The translations under genes and the position numbers were made by a program. Shown here one piece after another: positions 1-8,010 of a stretch of 64,000 nucleotides of DNA (the first letter of the stretch is position 1; every line of letters begins with the position of its first letter). Source of the DNA: JAYODW01 sp038116745 (GTDB lineage Bacteria; Pseudomonadota; Gammaproteobacteria; Ga0077536); NCBI GenBank assembly GCA_038116745.1, contig JAYODW010000003.1, positions 1-64,000 of the forward strand, written 5' to 3'. A model generated the notes under the pieces. The model was not told the DNA's origin, did no database searches, and was given only the letters and a program-made list of their open reading frames with translations.

Positions 1-101
1 CTCAGAGAGACGGCGAACAGCGCGAGCGCGAGCCGGCGCAGACCGGCCGCGGCCGCGGCGAGCGTTGCGAGAACGAGAATGAACAGGCCGGTGAAGATCA
101 T
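1..101 (-). CDS. Small hydrophobic membrane protein, partial (start inside window)
   Basis: An ATG read leftward from position 101 opens a frame that stays open to the window edge (33 codons). The translation begins MIFTGLFILVLATLAAA, a hydrophobic N-terminal helix followed by GLRR and a second hydrophobic stretch. This is the look of short two-helix inner-membrane proteins such as DUF5993, but only the first part is visible and the family is a guess. It is divergent from the ABC transporter operon that starts at 265, so the 163 bp between them should hold both promoters. Confidence 0.45.
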   Translation of the reverse strand, partial: MIFTGLFILVLATLAAAAAGLRRLALALFAVSL

Positions 102-229
102 GCAGGTTTCTTTCTGCGAGGTTGGGTGCACCCTTGGGAGGCAAGAGTTTAATGGGAATTTGCCCGATTACCTCTCGTCGCAGACTATTCCTCAAGCCGG
201 CCGCGTCGTTTTCTTTTAGACTGGTGCGC

Positions 230-243
230 GGGTCAGATGACCC
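230..243. promoter_or_regulatory. Short inverted repeat ahead of the ABC transporter operon
   Basis: GGGTCA-GA-TGACCC is a perfect 6-bp inverted repeat with a 2-nt spacer, ending 21 nt before the GTG start at 265. It could be an operator for the transporter operon or a weak leader hairpin. No regulator is identified next to it. Confidence 0.3.
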
Positions 244-264
244 ACCGTTGGAGGGGTCTCGTTA

Positions 265-2295
265 GTGAAATCTTTTGCCACCTTACGTGGACTGGCGTTC
301 GGCCTGGTGGCCATCATGGCCGCCGCCGCGGTTCTGCTCCTGTCCGATCTCGATGCGCGTAAAGGCGCAGAAAAACACACAGCACGGTCGGCAGACGCGG
401 GACCGCGGGTGGCTCTGGTGCAGCTGTCTTCAATCGAGCCTCTGGATGACGGGGTGCGCGGGATCCTGGCCGCGCTGGCGGCGCGGGGTTTCGTCGAGGG
501 ACCGGGCTTCGAGCTCAGCCAGTACAACGCGCAGGGCGATCTGACGGTGGCAAACGCGATTGCAGCCCAGGTAACGAGCGCCGATCTGGACCTGATCATC
601 ACCGCCTCCACGGCCTCGCTGCAGACCGTGGCCAATGCGAACCGGGGGCGCACAAAGCCCACGAAACACATCTTCGGGATCACCACCGATCCCTATGGCG
701 CCGGCGTTGAGATCAGTCGCGAAGATCATCTCGATCACCCACCTTATATGGCCGGGCTGGGCAGCCTGGCACCGATCAGGGAGCTGTTCGAGCTGCTGCA
801 GACCATCAATCCTGACGCGCGTCGCGTCGGCCTGGTGTGGAATCCCACAGAGTCCAACTCGGAGGCCTCAACGCGGACGGCCAGGACGGTGGCGGCCGAG
901 CTCGGCATGGAGCTCGTGGAGGGCAATGCGGAGTCATCGACGGTGGCCGGCGAAGTGGCGCAGGCGATTCTGGCGCGTGGCGTGGATGTGCTCTGGATCA
1001 GCCCGGACGCGACCGTGTTCAGCGCGGCCAGCCTGCTCATCGAGGCGGCCCACCGCGCCGGCGTGCCGGTAGTGAGCTCGCTGCCGGGTCTGGTCAAGCT
1101 GGGCTCGCTGCTTGATCTGGGCGCGAACTATGAGGACATAGGTTACGTGCAGGGTCTGCTTGCTGCAGACGTGCTGGAGGGACGCGACCCGGCAACCATC
1201 CCGGTCGAGAACTGGATGCCGATCAACCTCCACCTCAACCTGACCGCGCTCGAAGGGCTGTCATCCGACTGGCGGATCGGGCCCGAGATAATGGCCAGAG
1301 CCGCCCTGATCAAGGACGCCGACGGTGTGCGGCAGCAGACGCTGCCGAAGCCTGAACCGCCGCCTGCGCTGCGCTGGGACCGCGTCGCCGAGGGCGGAAA
1401 GATCCCCACGGTAGATGTGGTGATGTATTCCGAAAGCCCGGTCGCCGAGCAATCCATCGAGGGCGTGAAGCTCGGCCTTGCCCGCGGCGGATTCGATCCG
1501 GACGGCGGTCTCCTTCTGCGGGTCCACTCCGCACAGGGGGACATGCCAACCCTGGTCAGCATCATCGACGCCATCCGGCCCTCGACCACCCAGATGATCC
1601 TGACCTTGAGCACCCCTGCCCTGCAGACCGCGCTGCAGAAATACCGCGGCATCCCGCTGGTCTTCGGCCTGGTGTCGAATCCGTTCATCGTTGGCGCCGG
1701 AAACAGCGATACCGATCATCTGCCGACCCTGACCGGTGCCTACCTGAAGCAGCCGCTGGAGCCGGCGTTCGACGTCATTAGCGAGCTGTTTCCGACTGCC
1801 CGCCGGATCGGGACGCTGTTCACCCCCGCGGAAGTCAATTCTCAGTACAACCGCGACCGGCTCGTGCAGGCGGCGGAGGCGCGCGGCTTCAGCGTCGAGA
1901 ACATCGGCATCGCCTCGGCAGCGGACGTGGTCGACGCTTCGCTCGCGCTGGCGGCAAGGAAGCCAGACGTCTGGGTGCAGGTGGTCGATAACCTGATCTC
2001 AGCGAGCTATCCCGCAATCATGGAAGCCGCAGATCGGGCGGCGATCCCGGTGATTACCTTTTCGGTGACAGCGGCTGAGTTCGGTCCTCTGGTGATTATC
2101 GGACGGGACTATTTCGATGCGGGGATCGATGCCGGCGCACTCGCCGCCCGGGTGCTGCGCGGCGAGTCGGTCGCCGCGCTGCCGTTCAAGCCGGCGTCCA
2201 CCACACGCTACATCCTGAACCACGAGGCGGCGCGCCGCTTCGGGGTCAGGTTCTCTGACGAGCTGATCAGGCTCGCTCAAGCGCAGGAGAGCTGA
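265..2295 (+). CDS. ABC transporter substrate-binding protein with two tandem binding domains
   Basis: Extracytoplasmic substrate-binding protein of the ABC_sub_bind (TrpX-like, COG2984) type. The N-terminus (about residues 8-28) is one hydrophobic helix with no lipobox, so it is probably a signal anchor. Two similar lobe-pair domains follow, at about residues 48-340 and 385-670. Each has the same order of elements: an opening strand, a stretch ending in AQGD, a 'T.ST..LQT' segment, a 'A.R.G.L..P.E.NS' segment and a closing 'G.L.A.VL.G' helix. Most relatives are about 320 aa with one domain, so at 676 aa this is an internal duplication. The GTG start is preceded by GGAGGGG. It ends 3 nt before the permease gene, so the three transporter genes are one operon. 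The substrate is unknown; relatives bind amino acids or other small organics. Confidence 0.85.
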   Translation: MKSFATLRGLAFGLVAIMAAAAVLLLSDLDARKGAEKHTARSADAGPRVALVQLSSIEPLDDGVRGILAALAARGFVEGPGFELSQYNAQGDLTVANAIAAQVTSADLDLIITASTASLQTVANANRGRTKPTKHIFGITTDPYGAGVEISREDHLDHPPYMAGLGSLAPIRELFELLQTINPDARRVGLVWNPTESNSEASTRTARTVAAELGMELVEGNAESSTVAGEVAQAILARGVDVLWISPDATVFSAASLLIEAAHRAGVPVVSSLPGLVKLGSLLDLGANYEDIGYVQGLLAADVLEGRDPATIPVENWMPINLHLNLTALEGLSSDWRIGPEIMARAALIKDADGVRQQTLPKPEPPPALRWDRVAEGGKIPTVDVVMYSESPVAEQSIEGVKLGLARGGFDPDGGLLLRVHSAQGDMPTLVSIIDAIRPSTTQMILTLSTPALQTALQKYRGIPLVFGLVSNPFIVGAGNSDTDHLPTLTGAYLKQPLEPAFDVISELFPTARRIGTLFTPAEVNSQYNRDRLVQAAEARGFSVENIGIASAADVVDASLALAARKPDVWVQVVDNLISASYPAIMEAADRAAIPVITFSVTAAEFGPLVIIGRDYFDAGIDAGALAARVLRGESVAALPFKPASTTRYILNHEAARRFGVRFSDELIRLAQAQES

Positions 2296-2298
2296 ACC

Positions 2299-3237
2299 GT
2301 GAATCTACTTATCGGGGCGCTGACCCTGGGACTAATCCTCGCGGTGCTCGCGCTCGGCGTTTACATGAGCTTCCGCATCCTGCACATCCCGGACATTACC
2401 GCCGAGGGTTCTATCACGCTCGGCGCCTCGGTCGCCGCCGCGCTGATCGTCAGCGGGGTTCATCCGGTGCCGGCGACGCTGGCGGCGGCGGTTGCTGGCT
2501 TTGTCGCCGGCATGGGCACCGGTCTCATGGCGACCAAATGCCGCATCCAGCCGCTGCTCGCCGGGATCCTGGCGATGACCGCGCTGTATTCAATCAACCT
2601 TCGCGTCATGGGGCGCAGCAACGTGCCGCTGATTAACGAAACCACCCTGGCCACCTACGCGGGAACCTACGGGGATGCGCTTTTCGGTACTCACGCGGAT
2701 GCGAATATTTTTGGCTGGGCGGTCGGGATCCGCGACCTGTCAATGCTGGGCGGCGCTTTCCTCGTCGTCGTCCTGATCAGCCTGGTGTTGTATTGGTTCT
2801 ACCGTACGCAGCTCGGCACCGCCATGCGTGCCGCGGGGGACAACCCGCAGATGATGGGCGCCCTGGGGGTCAGCGTGGAGACCCTGACTATCCTGGGGCT
2901 GGCCATGTCGAACGCCCTGATTGCGCTCAGCGGCGCGCTGGTTGCCCAGTACCAGGGCTTTGCGGATGTGCAGATGGGCATTGGCGTGATCGTGATCGGA
3001 CTGGCCAGCGTGATCATCGGCGAGGCCCTGGTGGGCTCAAAATCGCTCGGACTGCTGCTGTGCGGCGCCATCATGGGCTCCATCCTGTTCCGCCTGCTGG
3101 TGGCGATCGCGCTGCGCTGGGGCCTGAACCCCAACGATCTTAAGCTCGTGACCGCAGTTTTTGTGTTCATCGCGCTGATGGCGCCGCATCTGATGCGGCG
3201 CTTCGGGTCATCGCGTAACCGCACCGTGGAGGCCTGA
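2299..3237 (+). CDS. ABC transporter permease (TrpY-like)
   Basis: Inner-membrane permease of 312 aa, in the family usually paired with ABC_sub_bind proteins (COG4120, related to branched-chain amino acid permeases). About eight to nine hydrophobic helices are visible, from the first at residues 3-25 to the last near 278-295. The middle carries the 'G.AMRAAGDNP.M...LG' cytoplasmic loop typical of BPD_transp_2 permeases, which contacts the ATPase. The GTG start at 2299 has AGGAGA about 9 nt upstream, inside the end of the binding-protein gene. Length matches the family. Confidence 0.88.
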   Translation: MNLLIGALTLGLILAVLALGVYMSFRILHIPDITAEGSITLGASVAAALIVSGVHPVPATLAAAVAGFVAGMGTGLMATKCRIQPLLAGILAMTALYSINLRVMGRSNVPLINETTLATYAGTYGDALFGTHADANIFGWAVGIRDLSMLGGAFLVVVLISLVLYWFYRTQLGTAMRAAGDNPQMMGALGVSVETLTILGLAMSNALIALSGALVAQYQGFADVQMGIGVIVIGLASVIIGEALVGSKSLGLLLCGAIMGSILFRLLVAIALRWGLNPNDLKLVTAVFVFIALMAPHLMRRFGSSRNRTVEA

Positions 3238-3240
3238 ACC

Positions 3241-4587
3241 ATGCTCCGGATAGACCAGGTCTCGAAAACCTTTCATGCGGGCACCAGCAACGAAGTACGC
3301 GCGCTGCGCAATGTCTCGATTGATCTCGAGGAAGGCTCGTTTCTGATCATCATCGGCACCAACGGCAGCGGCAAATCGACCATCCTGAACGCCGTTGCCG
3401 GCTCGTTCATGGTTGATACCGGTGCGGTGCACCTGTCGGGAAACAACATCACGCGCTGGCCCGAGCATCGACGCGCACGCCTCGTGGGACGGGTCTTCCA
3501 GAACCCGTTCTGGGGTACCGCGCCGGCCATGACCATTGCTGAGAATCTGGCTCTCGCGGCGCGGCGCGGGCAGCCCCGGGGACTCGGCGCGGCTCTGAAG
3601 CCGAGCCTGCGGGAGGAGATCCGCGAGCGGGTGCGGGTGCTGAACATGGGCCTTGAGAACCGCCTTGATAATCCTATCGGCACGCTCTCCGGCGGCCAGC
3701 GTCAGGCTCTGACACTCCTGATGGCCACCTGGCTCAAACCCGATCTGCTGCTGCTTGACGAGCACACCGCCGCGCTTGATCCCAAGAGCGCCGATCAGGT
3801 CATCCGCCTGACCCATGAGATTGTCGCGCGCGACCAGATCACCACGCTGATGGTGACGCACTCGATGCAGCAGGCCGTGGATCTGGCCGATCGCATCGTC
3901 ATGATGAACAAGGGCCAGGTGCTGCACGACATGTCGGGGACCGCCCTCGAGGGGCTGAAGGCGGAGGATCTGCTGCATCGCTTCGAGGAGCTGCGGCGCA
4001 AAGAGCAGCTCGAGCGCTCGCGCGAGGGTCTGCTGCGCGAAGCAAAGGGCATCGATGAGCTGATGGCGGTATTTCGCGCCATCGTATTCGTGGACGACCA
4101 CGTCGATGAACGTGAGGAAGCGCTGCTGCGGGAATTCGCCGAGCGCTGGCAGATGCCGATGCCCGATTTGTCCGCGCCGCCGGGCAAGGGCGGCGGCATC
4201 CTCGCGGTGCGCGATGCCGTGGCGGCCTATCTGCAGGTCCAGCCGCCCACCGAGCAGGCGTCAGAACTGCTCGATGTGCTGCAGCACTTCGTTCACGCCG
4301 ATGACACGGTGACCGCCGAAGAGGCAATTGTGATTGATGAAGTCGGCGCGATGGTGATCCGCTACGTGACCGGCGCGGATGACCAGGGCAGTCACCAGGT
4401 CGTGATCGTGCCGCAGAGCGAGGCGCAGGCGGGTGAGATTGCGGCGCTGGTGCCGGATACCGAAGCGGTGTCCATACGCGGCGGGCGGGTGTATCCGGTA
4501 GGCCGGTTCTTCTCGGCGAAATATGCAGACATGGTCTGTCAGCGCTACGTCGACCAGGGATTTTTCACCACCCGTATCGAGCTCTGA
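3241..4587 (+). CDS. ABC transporter ATPase fused to TerB-like and SPOR-like C-terminal domains
   Basis: Residues 1-250 are a complete ABC ATPase: Walker A GTNGSGKST (39-47), Q-loop FQNPF (86-90), signature LSGGQ (149-153), Walker B LLLLDE (169-174) and H-loop His207. It should power the permease encoded just upstream (3-nt gap). Family members normally end near residue 260, but this one runs to 448. A charged helical linker (about 250-270) leads to two acidic helical segments of TerB type at about 276-303 and 343-368, with D..VDE.E and D..VT.EE patterns. The last 65 residues ('HQVVIVP' to 'FFTTRIEL') have the strand-helix-strand look of a SPOR-like repeat. The ATPase call is firm; the names of the two extra domains are inferred from pattern only. 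Confidence 0.88.
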   Translation: MLRIDQVSKTFHAGTSNEVRALRNVSIDLEEGSFLIIIGTNGSGKSTILNAVAGSFMVDTGAVHLSGNNITRWPEHRRARLVGRVFQNPFWGTAPAMTIAENLALAARRGQPRGLGAALKPSLREEIRERVRVLNMGLENRLDNPIGTLSGGQRQALTLLMATWLKPDLLLLDEHTAALDPKSADQVIRLTHEIVARDQITTLMVTHSMQQAVDLADRIVMMNKGQVLHDMSGTALEGLKAEDLLHRFEELRRKEQLERSREGLLREAKGIDELMAVFRAIVFVDDHVDEREEALLREFAERWQMPMPDLSAPPGKGGGILAVRDAVAAYLQVQPPTEQASELLDVLQHFVHADDTVTAEEAIVIDEVGAMVIRYVTGADDQGSHQVVIVPQSEAQAGEIAALVPDTEAVSIRGGRVYPVGRFFSAKYADMVCQRYVDQGFFTTRIEL

Positions 4588-4605
4588 CCCACCTGCTCCA
4601 GGCGG

Positions 4606-4625
4606 GCGCACGCGACGACGTGCGC
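4606..4625. terminator. Hairpin between convergent genes
   Basis: GCGCACG-CGACGA-CGTGCGC forms a perfect 7-bp GC-rich stem with a 6-nt loop. It lies 19 nt past the stop of the ABC ATPase gene and 56 nt past the end of the convergent monooxygenase gene. There is no clear T-tract, so factor-independent termination is only likely. Confidence 0.45.
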
Positions 4626-4680
4626 GCCTCCGGGCTCTTTCAGCTGGCGTGCTCAACCATCTGTCGCTGCGGGTCGACCG

Positions 4681-6273
4681 TCAGCCGCTGGCGGGCAGCA
4701 ACGAACCGCCGAGCGTTTCGGCAAGCCAGCGGGACAGCGCGCTGACCTCCGGTAGTTGTCCGGGTTCGGCCTCTGAGCGGAAGGCGATGTAGCCGTCCGG
4801 GCGAACGACGTAAACCGTTGGTCTGGGCGCATTCCACGCAAACGCGTCCCCGGCAGCGACGACCAGACGCACGCGCGCGTTCAGCCACACCAGACCGGCG
4901 AGATCGATCTGCCTGATGTACGCGGCACGCACCGCGCTGCGATCCGGAACGGCGATCACCACCGTCCAGTTGAAGCCGTCGTAGATCCCGGACCAGGGGC
5001 GCGGTGCCCCCTCGCCGCAGCTGAAATCCGCCGTCGGGGGAACGCGCATCCCGGCGCGGAAAAGGCCCGCCTCACCTGAATCGCGCCACAGAGGATCCTG
5101 GCTGTAGCTGAGGCTCACTTCTCCCACCATGCGGTCGGCCGCCGCCATATTGCTGTCGGCAGCCAGCTCCGGGTTGCGCAGCGCGTCCGCATCGTTGAGC
5201 GCCATCAGCTGGTTCGCGCGGTCACTGAACGCACCCGCAAGCGCGAATGCCTCCTGCCGATCGGTGTTGTAGCCGTCGAGTATCGATGCGTCCGCGTGCA
5301 ACCTCAGGTGTGCGGCCAGACGCCAGGCCAGGTTGAGACCGTCCTGGATCCCGGTGTTCATGCCGAAGCCGCCCGCCGCCGAGACCAGGTGCGCGGCATC
5401 GCCGGCGAGAAACACCCGGCCCACGCGAAAGTCGGGCACGCAGCAGCTGTGCATCACAAAATGCCCGCACCAGGACACATCGACTACCGCCTCGGCCAGC
5501 GCGGGACAGGCGCCCAGGGTCGCGTGGTACAGCGCAATGACGTCGTCAGGATCTGCAGGTCCGGGGACGGCATCGGGAAAATCATCGTCCCGCAGGATGG
5601 CGAAAAACATGATAGCGCCGTCCAGCGGCAGCGCCAGAGCGGCCCGTGGGCCGCCCACCAGGTAGCGTGCCTCGGTCATTACATGGGCATGTTCCACGCG
5701 GATTTCTCCGCCGAGCCAGCGCTCAGGGTAATCCTTACCCACCATGCGGGTGCCGCAGGCTTTGCGCACGGTGCTGCGCGCGCCGTCTGCGCCAACCAGA
5801 TAGCGCGACCGAATGGTGGCGCTGCCGGCATCGTTTTCGATCGTCGCGACCACCCCGTCGTCGCTCTGCGACAGGGCGGTGAAGCGGGTTGCGGACTGTA
5901 CGTTAACCCCACGTGCGAGCAGCTGTTCGGCGATGATCCATTCCGCGTGCCACTGCTGCAGGTTCAGCTGCGGCGGATATTGCGAGTCAATCGCACGCAG
6001 CTGCCTGCGCATGATTTCAGCACCGTGCTGGTCGTAGAACGCGAGCGAGCGGATGGGCTGCCCGTAGGCGGCAATGCGATCGGAGACGCCAAAGGGGGCC
6101 AGGAGTTCCAGGGTGCGGGCGTGGATTGAGCTCGCCCTGGGGTTGGCGTGGCGAGCGGGCATGTCGTCGATGATGCGGACATCCACACCCTGGGCGACCA
6201 GAGAGAGCGCGGTTGCCAGACCGACGGGGCCGGCGCCAACGACCAGAACTTCGCAGGTTTCTTCCGCAGCCAT
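4681..6273 (-). CDS. FAD-dependent aromatic monooxygenase (PheA/TfdB type)
   Basis: Flavoprotein hydroxylase of the PHBH/TfdB group, which uses NAD(P)H and O2 to hydroxylate a phenolic or similar ring. The N-terminus has the FAD Rossmann motif VVGAGPVGLATAL, the middle has the 'VGADGARS.VR' segment, and GDAAHLVSAAGGFGMNTG is the FAD-ribityl GD motif. The frame is open further upstream to 6357, but I prefer the ATG at 6273 (530 aa). It begins MAAEETCEVLVVGAG, giving the usual short lead before the Rossmann strand, with GAGAG upstream. No ring-cleavage gene is adjacent, so the substrate is unknown. Confidence 0.85.
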   Translation of the reverse strand: MAAEETCEVLVVGAGPVGLATALSLVAQGVDVRIIDDMPARHANPRASSIHARTLELLAPFGVSDRIAAYGQPIRSLAFYDQHGAEIMRRQLRAIDSQYPPQLNLQQWHAEWIIAEQLLARGVNVQSATRFTALSQSDDGVVATIENDAGSATIRSRYLVGADGARSTVRKACGTRMVGKDYPERWLGGEIRVEHAHVMTEARYLVGGPRAALALPLDGAIMFFAILRDDDFPDAVPGPADPDDVIALYHATLGACPALAEAVVDVSWCGHFVMHSCCVPDFRVGRVFLAGDAAHLVSAAGGFGMNTGIQDGLNLAWRLAAHLRLHADASILDGYNTDRQEAFALAGAFSDRANQLMALNDADALRNPELAADSNMAAADRMVGEVSLSYSQDPLWRDSGEAGLFRAGMRVPPTADFSCGEGAPRPWSGIYDGFNWTVVIAVPDRSAVRAAYIRQIDLAGLVWLNARVRLVVAAGDAFAWNAPRPTVYVVRPDGYIAFRSEAEPGQLPEVSALSRWLAETLGGSLLPASG

Positions 6274-6570
6274 CGAGTGAGCTCTCAGTGATTTAGAGAC
6301 GGCCATGCTACGCGATGCCGGCGACGCTGCGTCGCGCTGACCGGAGAGATCCGGCACCCCCGGACAGCATACAGGCGCGGTTCGCCAGCGGCGAAATCGA
6401 CGCGGTTCTGCCGGTTGTCAGCAGGTCGTCGACGGCGCGAAGCGGCTGGCGAGAGCTGTTCCGAGTGGTACGCGGGCCGAGTCGCTTGGATCTGGATAGG
6501 ATCCGGGACTCGTTTCTGCGCAATGTGTGCCGCGCAGGAACCCATGAACCCGCGACAGGAGGAGACCCCC

Positions 6571-7230
6571 ATGGCCCGGATCAGTATCGTGTTTGACAGC
6601 AGTTTCAAGGGACAGACCGCGGCTTTAGCGTCCTGCGTCGCGGAAGGTGCGCGCTCGATCGATGGCGTGGAGGTTCAGGTCATTCATGTCGATGAAGTAA
6701 GTGAACACTGGAACGACCTGCACCGCGCCGATGCCATCATCTTCGGCTCGCCGACCTATATCGGCAGCGTATCGGGCAAGTTCAAGCTCTTCATCGAGCA
6801 GCTGGCGGGCGAGGTATGGCTGCAACGCATGTGGAAAAACAAGCTCGCGGCGGGCTTCACGGTGTCTGCCGGACGCTCGGGCGACAAGCTCAACTGCCTG
6901 ATGCAGATGGCCATCTTCGCCAGTCAGATGGCGATGATCTGGGTGCCGCAGCACATCCTCGGTGGTAACTACTCGAGCCACGGGAGTGAAGAGGACCTCA
7001 ACCGCATGGCCGGCTATCTCGGTGTGATGGCGCAGGCGAATATCGATGAGCCGGCCGAGGCTTCACCGCCGGAGAGCGACCGCGCCACGGCCCGTGAGCA
7101 TGGGCGTCATGTGGCGCGGCTGGCGAAGCAGTTCGTAGCTGGCCAGCAGGCCTGTCCGTTTGCAGAGGAGGAAAGGTTCTCGGCTGGAGAGATCGGTCGG
7201 CCGCTGGGTCTGACCGAGCTGCCGATGTGA
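6571..7230 (+). CDS. Flavodoxin-like NAD(P)H-dependent oxidoreductase
   Basis: A 219-aa protein with a flavodoxin fold. The N-terminus ARISIVFDSSFKGQT is the first strand plus FMN phosphate loop, and 'FGSPTYIGSVSGKFK' is the second flavin loop as in WrbA and NADPH-dependent FMN reductases. A C-terminal helix 'TAREHGRHVARLAKQF' closes the fold. The start at 6571 follows CAGGAGGAGACCCCC, a strong ribosome site; the frame is open upstream but without a comparable site. It is divergent from the monooxygenase gene, about 300 bp away, and could supply reduced flavin or reduce quinones. Confidence 0.82.
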   Translation: MARISIVFDSSFKGQTAALASCVAEGARSIDGVEVQVIHVDEVSEHWNDLHRADAIIFGSPTYIGSVSGKFKLFIEQLAGEVWLQRMWKNKLAAGFTVSAGRSGDKLNCLMQMAIFASQMAMIWVPQHILGGNYSSHGSEEDLNRMAGYLGVMAQANIDEPAEASPPESDRATAREHGRHVARLAKQFVAGQQACPFAEEERFSAGEIGRPLGLTELPM

Positions 7231-7419
7231 CGCGGATTGTCGATCCCGCTGGGTGGCGTGGATCATTCGAGACGGGAGTCAGGCTGAGCCGTTCAGGTCA
7301 AAGACACCGGCAGCGAGGTGCGGCGCTTCAGGGGAGGCGAGCCGCAGAGGGGAGTTCCGCTGCCGGTGGGAACGATGGCGAGTTCCGTGTCTGTGTACGC
7401 CTCCGGAAGGCGCGTGGTT

Positions 7420-7444
7420 CACCCCGATACGAGCAATCGGGGTG
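7420..7444. terminator. Bidirectional hairpin between convergent genes
   Basis: CACCCCGAT and ATCGGGGTG form a perfect 9-bp stem around the 7-nt loop ACGAGCA. It sits in the 230-bp gap between the ends of the flavodoxin-like gene (7230) and the convergent small secreted protein gene (7461). No T-tract is present on either side. The rest of the gap (7231-7419) shows no gene. Confidence 0.55.
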
Positions 7445-7460
7445 AGCAGCACAGGTCGGC

Positions 7461-7817
7461 TTACTGTTCGTCAAGTGGCACCCACTTCATGGTGAACAGA
7501 TACTCGTCGTCATCCTCCAGGAAGTCGACCAGCTTCTCCCAGCGTTCGCAGATGTCTTCCTTGTACTCCCAGCGCGGCGTGTGGTCTTTCATATCGGTCC
7601 ATTCGATATATCCGTTCTCGCAGTCCGCATCGGATTCCATATGCAGACCCCGCAGCTGGGCCACGCTGGTGACGTCGCGGTAGTAAGAAACGACCTTGCC
7701 CGAAGTGTCGCGGCCCTGGTGCAGGACCTGAACAAATTTCTCCGCATAGGCCGTCGGGGCACCCAGCGTCAGCAGCGCGACTAAGGCGCCTAATTGAATC
7801 CGTCTGCCACTTCCCAT
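7461..7817 (-). CDS. Small secreted protein, unknown function (surface-adhesin E-like)
   Basis: A 118-aa protein with a clear Sec signal peptide: GRR, a hydrophobic core about residues 8-20, and a likely cleavage after AYA near residue 25. The mature part has a repeated strand pattern, aromatic residues and two cysteines (CENGY and ICERW) that could form a disulfide. It resembles short periplasmic 'surface-adhesin protein E' domains, which is a weak guess. The start has AAAGAGGTGAGG just upstream. It stands alone and is divergent from the RND exporter gene. Confidence 0.6.
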   Translation of the reverse strand: MGSGRRIQLGALVALLTLGAPTAYAEKFVQVLHQGRDTSGKVVSYYRDVTSVAQLRGLHMESDADCENGYIEWTDMKDHTPRWEYKEDICERWEKLVDFLEDDDEYLFTMKWVPLDEQ

Positions 7818-8010
7818 TCCTCACCTCTTTTTAAGTCGTTGAAACTCTTGGTACGTCAGCATTGGCCCAGTGGTTCTGAGAAACGAAGGACTTCCCGTCC
7901 CTGCTTGACATTTGCGGCGCTCGGATTCCATGGTCGAGGCACTGGTCATGCAAATCCGTCTCCCCCTGGCAGGCGGAAGCGTCCGGCGCTGAGGAGCAAG
8001 GAAAAGTGAT

